The notes under the pieces were generated by a model, which saw nothing but the letters and a program-made list of their open reading frames with translations, did no database searches and had not been told where the DNA came from. A stretch of 64,000 bases of DNA. Origin: Gammaproteobacteria bacterium (lineage in GTDB: Bacteria; Pseudomonadota; Gammaproteobacteria; Pseudomonadales; Pseudohongiellaceae). The DNA lies in contig DUBM01000014.1 of NCBI GenBank assembly GCA_012960305.1, forward strand, positions 496,001 to 560,000. The letters are read 5' to 3'. Both the position numbers and the translations under genes were made by a program. Positions 32,276 through 39,146 of this stretch are shown piece after piece. Position 1 is the first letter of the stretch. Every line of letters begins with the position of its first letter.

Positions 32276-32638
32276 CTAGTTCATAAACCAGGTTCTAAGT
32301 AATTGGTAGGTGAGAATAAGTAGAGCGAAGGAGAGGACCAGCATCAATACAGCCAAAATCCAGATTCCCCCCCTACGGAGAGCAACCGAAAGGCGTTTTC
32401 GAAAGCCCGCTCCTTTCCCCGGCAATATTGGCACAGCAACAAAGAGCACGCTAAAACTATAGAGGATAAGAGTCCACAGAAACGCGGCCAGAGAAGGCAT
32501 TAACAACTCATATTCCGAGACTAGTTCTAGCTCGAACAGGCTTGTTAGAACTAGAGTTAGAAACATCAGGTTAAGAATTACAATTCCGAGGCGAAAGTGA
32601 GCTAAAAAAGTAGCAATTCGCTGTAAGCGCTCTATCAT
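32276..32638 (-). CDS. Hypothetical small membrane protein
   Basis: I do not recognise the family. The 120-residue product has three hydrophobic stretches (about residues 15-35, 48-70 and 90-112) and a basic loop GKGAGFRKRLSVALRRGG, so an inner-membrane location is likely. It lies between uvrD (convergent) and a DUF4265-like gene (divergent, ~100 bases away). The 268-base stretch between uvrD and this gene holds no supported gene. Confidence 0.5.
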   Translation of the reverse strand: MIERLQRIATFLAHFRLGIVILNLMFLTLVLTSLFELELVSEYELLMPSLAAFLWTLILYSFSVLFVAVPILPGKGAGFRKRLSVALRRGGIWILAVLMLVLSFALLILTYQLLRTWFMN

Positions 32639-32738
32639 ATCGATTTATACTCCTAGCTGGTTAATTGGTTGTCTAGGCTGGAAAGAACCTAGACATTAAG
32701 CTTACCCGCTAATCTAATCAGCATCTAGAAGGTTATTA

Positions 32739-33233
32739 GTGATCCCGCCCGATACGCAAACTGAATTACCCTTCCTCGCAGGTATTGATGATGAGGGAGA
32801 GCCGATTTTTGAAAGCCTTAGCGTTACTGTGATCGACGAAGAACAAGCCTTGGTTAAGTTGCTCCGCTCTCCTTTATTTGCTCGGAATCTAGCTTCTGGT
32901 GACAGAGTTAAGGTCCTCAATTCGGCGACTGCGGAATACCAACTGGAAGAACGAAGCGGCAATTTATCCATTCGGGTTTTCTGCAAGGAAGATATCAATC
33001 CGTTAGCAGAATTTCTTACACCTGCTCTGGAAAAGATTGATGGAACTCTGGATCTTCAACACGAACGAGCTTTGGTCTATAGCATCCACTACTCGATTGG
33101 ATTTCCAGAGATTGAAGATACGCTGAATGATGCCCTTGAGGATTATCCTTATGCTGTTTGGTACTATGGCAATGTCTACGATCCCGAGGACGGCGCGACA
33201 CCAATAGGATGGTGGCTCGATATCGATGAATAA
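32739..33233 (+). CDS. DUF4265-like protein
   Basis: A 164-residue acidic protein, with GTG start at 32739. The segment AGIDDEGEPIFESLSV and the later GDRVKV resemble DUF4265 proteins. The C-terminal EDYPYAVWYYGNVYDPED and GWWLDIDE are hydrophobic/acidic motifs of unknown role. No membrane segment or signal is present, so it is probably cytoplasmic. It lies upstream of yaaA on the same strand. Function is unknown. Confidence 0.6.
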   Translation: MIPPDTQTELPFLAGIDDEGEPIFESLSVTVIDEEQALVKLLRSPLFARNLASGDRVKVLNSATAEYQLEERSGNLSIRVFCKEDINPLAEFLTPALEKIDGTLDLQHERALVYSIHYSIGFPEIEDTLNDALEDYPYAVWYYGNVYDPEDGATPIGWWLDIDE

Positions 33234-33293
33234 TAGACTTTTTATCTATAACTATGTTGATAATCAATAACTTGTAAAGAAATAGGTTGATGT

Positions 33294-34067
33294 ATGTTAA
33301 TTGTAGTATCCCCTGCAAAATCTCTAGATTATGAATCTAAAGGATTATCGCGAAAGTTCACGGAACCAGAGTTTTTAGATGATGCGGAAATTCTCAATGA
33401 GAAAATTAAAATTTTCGAGCCAGATCAACTGGCGGAACTGCAACATATCAGTAGTGATTTAGCAGAACTAAACTTCGTTCGTAATAATAGTTGGCAAACT
33501 CCTTTTACACTGAAGAACTCTCGACAATCTATTTATGCATTTCGTGGTGATGTCTACTTAGGCATTCAAGCAGAAAATTATAGTGGACATGACCTAAATT
33601 TCGCTCAGAAGCACTTGAGAATTCTATCGGGGCTCTATGGTCTATTAAGGCCATTAGACTTAATGCAAGCGTATCGGCTAGAGATGGGCACTCCGCTCAA
33701 AAATATCCGTGGGAAAAACTTGTATGAATTTTGGGGATCGAAGCTTTCGGAAAAGTTGAATAGTGAATTCTTAAAGCAGAAATACAAGGTGTTGATTAAC
33801 TTGGCATCAAATGAGTACTTCAGTGCAATACAAGCGGATGTACTTGATGCGAAAATCATCACACCCGTGTTTAAAGATTACTCCAATGGCAAATACAAAA
33901 TTGTAAGCTTCTTCGCTAAAAAAGCGCGAGGGCTAATGGTGAGCTACATTGTGAAAAACAGAATTACCTCGCCAAGTAAATTGAAACATTTTGATGAAGA
34001 AGGCTACCGATACTGTGAAGAGGAATCTAACAAATCTGAATTAGTTTTCCTTCGGAAAAAAGATTAA
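33294..34067 (+). CDS. yaaA: Peroxide stress protein YaaA
   Basis: Reduces intracellular free iron and oxidative DNA damage during peroxide stress in E. coli. The 257-residue protein begins MLIVVSPAKSLDYES and has NSRQSIYAFRGDVYLGI, LSGLYGLLRPLDLMQAYRLEMGT, LINLASNEYFSAI, and RGLMVSYIVKNRI, the complete YaaA/UPF0246 pattern. It is followed 33 bases later by a DUF938 methyltransferase. Confidence 0.95.
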   Translation: MLIVVSPAKSLDYESKGLSRKFTEPEFLDDAEILNEKIKIFEPDQLAELQHISSDLAELNFVRNNSWQTPFTLKNSRQSIYAFRGDVYLGIQAENYSGHDLNFAQKHLRILSGLYGLLRPLDLMQAYRLEMGTPLKNIRGKNLYEFWGSKLSEKLNSEFLKQKYKVLINLASNEYFSAIQADVLDAKIITPVFKDYSNGKYKIVSFFAKKARGLMVSYIVKNRITSPSKLKHFDEEGYRYCEEESNKSELVFLRKKD

Positions 34068-34100
34068 CTCTATCCTGGTTAGAATTGAATATACATCAAA

Positions 34101-34739
34101 ATGAAATTCAATAATTCTCTGCCTTATAGTCAAGCTAGTGAAAACAATAAGATAGCCATTCTAAAAGTTTTTAAACAACACCTTAAAGGTTCAAGCACGC
34201 TCTTAGAGATAGGCGGGGGCACTGGTCAGCACGCTGCCTTTTTCTCAGATATTTTTAAAACTATTCACTGGCAATCTACAGACCTTACAAGCAATGTGAA
34301 CTTACTAAATTTGCGGATTCTACAGACCAATCTTTCAAATCTGCCACGAGCAACTGCGCTCGATGTAAATCAAGCTGATTGGAAGCTAAAAGACGAAACA
34401 GATGGAGATGTAAAAAATAGAAAGTTCGATAGTATATTTACTGCAAATAGCTTACACATCATGTCCGCGAGTTCAGTGGAAAATTTTTTCCAAGGCATCG
34501 CTAGACATCTGCGGGGCTCTGGACTTCTTTTAGTTTATGGCCCATTTAAATATAGCGGTAGCTTTACCTCTAAAAGTAATGCCCTCTTTGACCAATGGCT
34601 AAAAGACAAGGATCCAATGAGTGGTATAAGAGACTTCGAGTGGGTTAACACGATTGCAAAAACAAATAGACTACAGTTAATCGAAGACAATGCTATGCCC
34701 GCCAATAATCAAATGCTGGTATGGACCAAATTCGAGTAA
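34101..34739 (+). CDS. DUF938-family SAM-dependent methyltransferase-like protein
   Basis: The 212-residue protein shows YSQASENNKIAILKVF, then the SAM-binding motif LLEIGGGTGQHAAFFS, WQSTDL, NSLHIMS, LLVYGPFKYSGSFTSKSNALFDQWLK and GIRDFEWV. This set is characteristic of DUF938 proteins, whose substrate is unknown. It is probably co-transcribed with yaaA. Confidence 0.85.
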   Translation: MKFNNSLPYSQASENNKIAILKVFKQHLKGSSTLLEIGGGTGQHAAFFSDIFKTIHWQSTDLTSNVNLLNLRILQTNLSNLPRATALDVNQADWKLKDETDGDVKNRKFDSIFTANSLHIMSASSVENFFQGIARHLRGSGLLLVYGPFKYSGSFTSKSNALFDQWLKDKDPMSGIRDFEWVNTIAKTNRLQLIEDNAMPANNQMLVWTKFE

Positions 34740-34791
34740 TGATTTAGTTAATTTTTCTAGCGCCTAGAGTAAGTAGTGATATCCTTCCGTC

Positions 34792-35298
34792 TCATTGCAA
34801 TCTTGGCTCTACTAAGAATATGTGTACGTTTTCGACCCCTGGGCTCTGCCAATTTGAATATTTTTCCACAAAAGCCTTATGAATAGGGCCTTTTTCTGAT
34901 TCATTGCTAACGAAGCTCAAATTCTGCTGGAAAATTTCCTCACCAATTTTTAACCTCACCCGGGGGTCTCTCATAACATTCTGATTCCAGCGACGCGCGC
35001 TTGGAAATTTCCCACCACCATAGTAGGCCGAAAAAAGATAAAACTTTCCTTCATAAACCGCACAATAGGTAGTAATGGAATGTGGAACTAAGTAAGACGT
35101 TCGAGTTTCAATAAATATTTCATCAATTTCATTTGTGAATGACCAATCAACAACCGGTTCACTTACGATGTTTCCGCTAATCCAGAGGCCGGGGTTGGTG
35201 TCTTGTGGTTCGTATCCTAATGTGCGTAACGAAATAAGAACTACGAAAAGAAAACCACATATTGACAATAGTGCTCTTACTAATACTTTCTTGGCCAT
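34792..35298 (-). CDS. Hypothetical membrane-anchored protein, possible split-barrel (PNPOx-like) fold
   Basis: The 168-residue product has an N-terminal hydrophobic segment (about residues 7-26), a signal anchor or signal peptide. The remainder includes VPHSITTYCAVYEGKFYLFSA and RRWNQNVMRDPRVRLKIGEE, which have the spacing seen in pyridoxamine-oxidase-like split barrels. This is a weak resemblance only. It stands alone between convergent and divergent neighbours. Confidence 0.45.
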   Translation of the reverse strand: MAKKVLVRALLSICGFLFVVLISLRTLGYEPQDTNPGLWISGNIVSEPVVDWSFTNEIDEIFIETRTSYLVPHSITTYCAVYEGKFYLFSAYYGGGKFPSARRWNQNVMRDPRVRLKIGEEIFQQNLSFVSNESEKGPIHKAFVEKYSNWQSPGVENVHIFLVEPRLQ

Positions 35299-35365
35299 TT
35301 TCCCCCTTAGTCGATTTTGCTCTGGAATGATTCAATTAAAAAAATGGCTCATACTTTCTTTTACT

Positions 35366-35797
35366 CTACTCAATATAGCAAAGATTATCAGTGTTCATAA
35401 AGCAGTCAGCTAGATCGAGAGCAATATGTAGATTAAGTCCAATTCCGAACACGCGAGTTTTAACCGGAATCAACAACAGCAAATAGATAATCACCGGTAG
35501 TAATGTGTGTAGAGGATGGAATCCTATGCTACACCGAGATGAGTCATAAAGCGGATTTGCCAACAGGTGATCTAGGTCTATAAGCAACCCTAATAGCAAT
35601 ATGCCGTAACTACTTAGCCACTTTGTCTTATAGAGGGCCAGCGCTATTAGCAAAGGGGCTGTAATATGCAAGACGATATGAATAGTGTGAAATTTCCTAT
35701 TTGCAGCTATCGATACTTTGTTTAAGCTATTCTTTCTTGAACGGCAGCAATTCTCGAGCGCTGTCTTTGTACTGAAGAATATGCGGTTTTTCTTCAT
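35366..35797 (-). CDS. DUF6122-family membrane protein
   Basis: The core IHIVLHITAPLLIALALYK, then LLGLLIDLDHLLANPLYDSSRC, SIGFHPLHTLLPV, and a C-terminal hydrophobic stretch with HIALDLADC resemble DUF6122. The D-x-D-H and H-P-L-H residues suggest a metal- or lipid-related membrane enzyme, but the function is unknown. The annotated ATG at 35797 overlaps the upstream gene by 71 bases; the true start may be the in-frame TTG just before HITAP. Confidence 0.6.
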   Translation of the reverse strand: MKKNRIFFSTKTALENCCRSRKNSLNKVSIAANRKFHTIHIVLHITAPLLIALALYKTKWLSSYGILLLGLLIDLDHLLANPLYDSSRCSIGFHPLHTLLPVIIYLLLLIPVKTRVFGIGLNLHIALDLADCFMNTDNLCYIE

Positions 35798-36917
35798 CGA
35801 GAAAATTTGCTATCGCATCCCTAAAGCCTTGGTGAGATAACCAATGATTCGAATACGTAAGAATTGGCTCGAATCCCCGCTGAATCTTGTGTTCGCCCTG
35901 GGCTCCTGAGTCGAAGGATTTAAGCTTCTCTCTAATTGCGTATTCCTGACCCTGGTAGTAGCAAGTTTCAAAATGAAGGAAGTGATAGTCTTGGGCGCTA
36001 CCCCAATATCTGCCAAACAGGGTTTCGGAATTCTTGAAAAACAGGGCAGCTGCTATATCCCGCTGATTTTGCATAGCATTAATAAGCATTAATTGTTCAG
36101 GCATTGATTCAGCTACAGCCTTAAAAAAAGTTTGTTTTAGATAGCCCTGCATTCCTCGCATAGCATAAGTGCTCTGATAGAAAAGATAAAAGTCTGCCCA
36201 TTGTTGTTCCGATATCTCATCCCCTTCAGTGCATCGAAAAGAGACCTCTTGATCAGCGACACTCTTTCGTTCTTTCCTAATTGATTTTCTCTTACGTGAA
36301 TTCATCGCGGCAAGAAAATCATCGAAACTTCCATAGCCTCTATTTTGCCAATGAAACTGGCTGCCGACTCTCGCTGCTATGCCAAGTTTATTTAGAAGCA
36401 GGTGCTCGTCTTCTTGGGGGAATAGAATATGCCAGGACGATGCGCCAATGAATTCAGCTTTTTCCTTGATCTTATCAGTGATTAACTTGAACAATTCTTC
36501 TTGTCTGTTCTTATCCCTTACGAAGATTCTTTGCCCTACGCTTGGCGTGAAAGGTGCCGCTGTTACAAACTTTGGATAATACTCGAATCCATGACTCTTA
36601 TAAGCATTAGCCCAGGACCAGTCGAAGACATATTCGCCCCACGAATTATTTTTTAGAAATAGTGGGACAATCGCTTCAACTGTATTGATAGTCTCCGTCT
36701 CGCTCTGGTCGGCTAAGACGTTAGCGCCATTCCCCGAAGTTCTTACAATTACATGATGTGGTTGCCAGCCTGTTTCTTCAGTGGTGCACGCAGTGTACTC
36801 AAGTGCATGCAAGAACTCATAACGAGTAAATGGATTTTCTTTACCAACTAATTCTCTCCAGGTTTCTTCGCCGATTTTGGCAATGGAATCGACAAAACTA
36901 AGTTCTAACTCTTGCAT
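35727..36917 (-). CDS. FemAB/GNAT-like protein (DUF482, PF04339-like)
   Basis: The 396-residue protein has NPFTRYEFLHALE near the N-terminus, WSWANAYKSHGFEYYPKFV, SSWHILFPQEDE, QFHWQNRGYGSFDDFLAAMN, SRKRKSIRKERK, and near the end FETCYYQGQEYAI and QGEHKIQRGFEP. These are hallmarks of the DUF482 acyltransferase-like family. Relatives are proposed peptidogalycan/aminoacyl transferases, without a firm substrate. It overlaps the DUF6122 gene, so translational coupling is likely. Confidence 0.8.
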   Translation of the reverse strand: MQELELSFVDSIAKIGEETWRELVGKENPFTRYEFLHALEYTACTTEETGWQPHHVIVRTSGNGANVLADQSETETINTVEAIVPLFLKNNSWGEYVFDWSWANAYKSHGFEYYPKFVTAAPFTPSVGQRIFVRDKNRQEELFKLITDKIKEKAEFIGASSWHILFPQEDEHLLLNKLGIAARVGSQFHWQNRGYGSFDDFLAAMNSRKRKSIRKERKSVADQEVSFRCTEGDEISEQQWADFYLFYQSTYAMRGMQGYLKQTFFKAVAESMPEQLMLINAMQNQRDIAAALFFKNSETLFGRYWGSAQDYHFLHFETCYYQGQEYAIREKLKSFDSGAQGEHKIQRGFEPILTYSNHWLSHQGFRDAIANFLDEEKPHILQYKDSARELLPFKKE

Positions 36918-37026
36918 AGGTTTGCTGCTAGCCCTGAAGTAAGTTGAAAACAGTAGGTGCGGTGCTTTATCAAATTGAGTAGCATGGATTGCAGTTAATT
37001 TCTGAGCACAATTTAGCAGGTCACAA

Positions 37027-37884
37027 GTGGAATCACCTAATTTGATACGCCGGATTGCAGACAGTCAATCGGTGTTAAGAAAATCTGAAGCAAAGGTCGC
37101 CAGCTTTGTGCTCGAGAATGCCAATGACGTGATAAACATGCGTATTGTCGATTTAGCAGCCAGTACTGAGGTAAGTGAACCTACGGTAATTAGGTTTTGC
37201 CGCGCAATCGGCTATAACGGTTTTAAGGCTTTTAAACTACAGCTGGCACAGCAACTTGGGCTGGGAGGCGTTTATACACAATTTGCAGTCGACGATACTG
37301 ACACGGTAGCTGATCTGAGGAATAAGGTGTTTGACACAACGGTGGGCTCCTTGATTACCGTTCGCGATGAGTTAGATCCTTCGGTGATGGAACAGGCTAT
37401 AAATACTATTAGTAAAGCCAGGAGAGTGGAATTTTATGGCTTTGGGGCATCAGGTTCTGTCGCTGCTGATGCTCAACATAAATTTTTTCGGCTACAGCTC
37501 TCAACTTCAGCTTACACCGACCCCCATATTCAGCATATGTCTGCAATATCATTGGGCAGTGAAGATGTCGTGGTAGCAATATCTCAATCGGGACAGTCTC
37601 GTGCTTTACTCCAAAGTGTTCGACTAGCACGTGAAGCCGGCGCCACAGTAATCGGTCTAGCGCCAATGAACACCCCACTGAGTCAGCAATGTAGTATCCC
37701 AATTTACGTCAACATGAAGGAAGACCATCAAGCGTTTGCGCCGGTATCTTCCCGAATCGCTCATCTAGTAGTCATTGATGTTTTGGCTACGGGTGTAGCT
37801 CTGCATCGAAAGCCATTATTGAAAGACCATTTAAAACGCTTAAAGAAGAGTCAGAAATCGCTGCGGACGCCGGACTCTGACTGA
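37027..37884 (+). CDS. hexR: RpiR/HexR-family transcriptional regulator
   Basis: The 285-residue protein, GTG start at 37027, has an N-terminal RpiR helix-turn-helix (IVDLAASTEVSEPTVIRFCRAIGYNGFKAFK in two parts: VDLAASTEVSEPTVIRF and CRAIGYNGFKAFKLQLAQQL), and a C-terminal SIS sugar-phosphate domain (FYGFGASGSVAADAQHKF, AISQSGQSRALLQSV). HexR homologues sense 2-keto-3-deoxy-6-phosphogluconate and control central carbon genes. No glycolytic genes are nearby, so the targets are unknown. Confidence 0.88.
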   Translation: MESPNLIRRIADSQSVLRKSEAKVASFVLENANDVINMRIVDLAASTEVSEPTVIRFCRAIGYNGFKAFKLQLAQQLGLGGVYTQFAVDDTDTVADLRNKVFDTTVGSLITVRDELDPSVMEQAINTISKARRVEFYGFGASGSVAADAQHKFFRLQLSTSAYTDPHIQHMSAISLGSEDVVVAISQSGQSRALLQSVRLAREAGATVIGLAPMNTPLSQQCSIPIYVNMKEDHQAFAPVSSRIAHLVVIDVLATGVALHRKPLLKDHLKRLKKSQKSLRTPDSD

Positions 37885-37908
37885 GAAGCAGCCTTTCAAA
37901 CTTTGGGA

Positions 37909-38235
37909 TCAGTAAGCAACACCCTCTTTCTTCACCTTCTTTAGAATCCAAAAACCAAGCCAAGTACTAAATGTCCCTTTTAGAGAAACTACAATTATTA
38001 GCGGAAAGCTAAGAATCAAATCTAGGTACGCATTCCAAAACCAAGTATACAACCAGTCGATAATGGGCATGATGAATGCAAAGTAATTGGCGTAGAACTC
38101 AAGAATGCTGAGAGTGCCGATAGTGTAGTCAGTAGCGATGGTTATCCAGACACCCCACGCAAAGAAGAAAATTTGTAGCGGGGTTATCCAAATGCAGAAG
38201 TGACCAATGCCGCGCAAAAACGAATTAATAGTCAT
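37909..38235 (-). CDS. Hypothetical small membrane protein (glmS-distal module)
   Basis: I do not recognise the family. The 108-residue product has hydrophobic stretches around residues 12-32, 45-68 and 70-95, rich in Trp and Phe. GGGAAG lies ten bases before the ATG. The start lies about 24 bases downstream of a degenerate copy of the glmS 3' end (38259-38290), like the two other small genes nearer glmS. It converges with hexR. Confidence 0.5.
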   Translation of the reverse strand: MTINSFLRGIGHFCIWITPLQIFFFAWGVWITIATDYTIGTLSILEFYANYFAFIMPIIDWLYTWFWNAYLDLILSFPLIIVVSLKGTFSTWLGFWILKKVKKEGVAY

Positions 38236-38258
38236 TTTATTAGCTTCCCGAAAATTAG

Positions 38259-38290
38259 CTTACTCCACTGTTACCGACTGAGTTCAACAG
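38259..38290 (-). repeat. glmS-tail repeat, copy 4 (most diverged)
   Basis: The + strand reads CTTACTCCACTGTTACCGAC then TGAGTTCAACAG, related to the glmS 3' end and to copies 2 and 3 but with a small length change. It precedes the 108-residue membrane protein gene. An eight-G run follows at 38290-38297. Confidence 0.5.
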
Positions 38291-38430
38291 GGGGGGGTCT
38301 CACATTCACCGCAATAATTACTACCAACCAACTTCATTCACACTATCGTAAAGACACTCCCTTCACAAAGAAAGAGGCAACTTCTCTTTTGTTTGAATAC
38401 TTTGATGAATAACAACAAATACACCTTTAT

Positions 38431-38478
38431 CTACTCCGCAGTGACTGACTTGAACAAAACAGAGAATTAGATTTCTTG
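38431..38478 (-). repeat. glmS-tail repeat, copy 3
   Basis: The first 21 bases (38431-38451) match the glmS 3' end at 19 of 21 positions. On the minus strand they spell KSVTAE followed by a stop. The outer part, to 38478, matches copy 2 rather than glmS (AACAGAGAATTAG versus AACAGTGAATTAC). No clear gene follows this copy. Confidence 0.65.
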
Positions 38479-38543
38479 CCCTGAAATGCTTTATGGAAAC
38501 TTTGATAGAACTTTATATATTTTTCTACCATAAAAATTAGTAT

Positions 38544-38918
38544 CTAATTAGAAGAGATGCCTATTTTCTCCCTCGCAATTTCATTATTTACCTCAGCATC
38601 ATTTAAAGACCATGAATTATTTAAAAGTCTCGTTGAATATTGCTTGTTATAAAGAAAAGGCATTATTAATTGGAAAACACCAAAAGTTACTATAGAAAAT
38701 ATCAAATGGAAAACACCGATTGAAATCTCTCCCCTAAAAATAGGAACAAAAAAACCAAAAAAGAAATAAGTCCAAGAGTATCCAACAAAACAGTGTTTTA
38801 GTATTCCAGACTCATTGTGTTTTACTTTTATTTTCTTCTGCCATCCAAGAAATATGCTGCCAATTATTAGTGGTGAAAACACAACCAAGATTATTAGTAA
38901 AAACATTATTGCTTCCAT
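38544..38918 (-). CDS. Hypothetical small membrane protein (glmS-proximal module)
   Basis: The 124-residue product has hydrophobic stretches near residues 3-22, 46-64 and 70-95. The middle segment YSWTYFFFGFFVPIFRGEIS is reminiscent of DUF2628-like proteins; that is only a resemblance. AAAGGAAAAAATT before the ATG is a good ribosome site. It is preceded by copy 2 of the glmS-tail repeat, with a leader nearly identical to that of the sORF at 38985-39095. Confidence 0.6.
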   Translation of the reverse strand: MEAIMFLLIILVVFSPLIIGSIFLGWQKKIKVKHNESGILKHCFVGYSWTYFFFGFFVPIFRGEISIGVFHLIFSIVTFGVFQLIMPFLYNKQYSTRLLNNSWSLNDAEVNNEIAREKIGISSN

Positions 38919-38998
38919 AATTTTTTCCTTTTAATTCTCTGTTTTCTTCTACTCTACTGTGACTGAGTTGTTCACAACAGTGAATTACTCTTTCTTGT
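38916..38998 (-). repeat. glmS-tail repeat, copy 2, plus shared leader
   Basis: 38949-38969 matches the glmS 3' end at 17 of 21 bases and on the minus strand spells NSVTVE plus TAG stop. The leader from there to the ATG at 38918 (AGAATTAAAAGGAAAAAATT) closely matches the leader after the true glmS stop. The outer part, to 38998, matches copy 3. Confidence 0.65.
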
Positions 38999-39095
38999 AA
39001 TCCTGATCCAGGATTCCTTTTTCTTTCAAGGTTTTTATTAATTTTTCCGTTCTTACAAGTGCAAAACAAAAAGCCGCTGCTGATAATCCGTCCAT
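38985..39095 (-). CDS. 36-residue small ORF downstream of glmS
   Basis: The ORF begins MDGLSAAAFCFALVRTEKL and ends LDQDYKKE, with an N-terminal hydrophobic part and a charged C-terminus. It starts 31 bases after the glmS stop, with an ideal AAGGAGA ribosome site seven bases before ATG. No family is recognised. It may be the third in a run of glmS-tail-plus-small-gene modules. Its short length makes protein coding uncertain. Confidence 0.45.
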   Translation of the reverse strand: MDGLSAAAFCFALVRTEKLIKTLKEKGILDQDYKKE

Positions 39096-39146
39096 AATTT
39101 TCTCCTTCTAATTTACTGTTGTGAACTACTCCACAGTGACGGACTT
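39093..39146 (-). repeat. glmS 3' end, reference copy 1 with shared leader
   Basis: 39126-39146 is the coding end of glmS (KSVTVE and stop). The following 33 bases to the ATG at 39095 are the leader shared with copy 2. The 3' end of glmS is the sequence recognised by TnsD of Tn7-type elements, so this is the natural attachment locus; no Tn7 genes are present. Confidence 0.65.

Noticed and set aside
38200-38412. 70-codon plus-strand ORF across the glmS-tail repeats
   Set aside because: It overlaps the start of the 108-codon gene and two repeat copies, has a low-complexity glycine stretch from the G-run, and shows no family resemblance.
38429-38531. 34-codon minus-strand ORF after the 124-codon gene
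   Set aside because: No good ribosome site, and it runs into the repeat; not enough to call a gene.
37909-39146. A complete Tn7-like element downstream of glmS
   Set aside because: No tnsA-E genes or long terminal repeats are visible; only the gene-end repeats and small ORFs are present.
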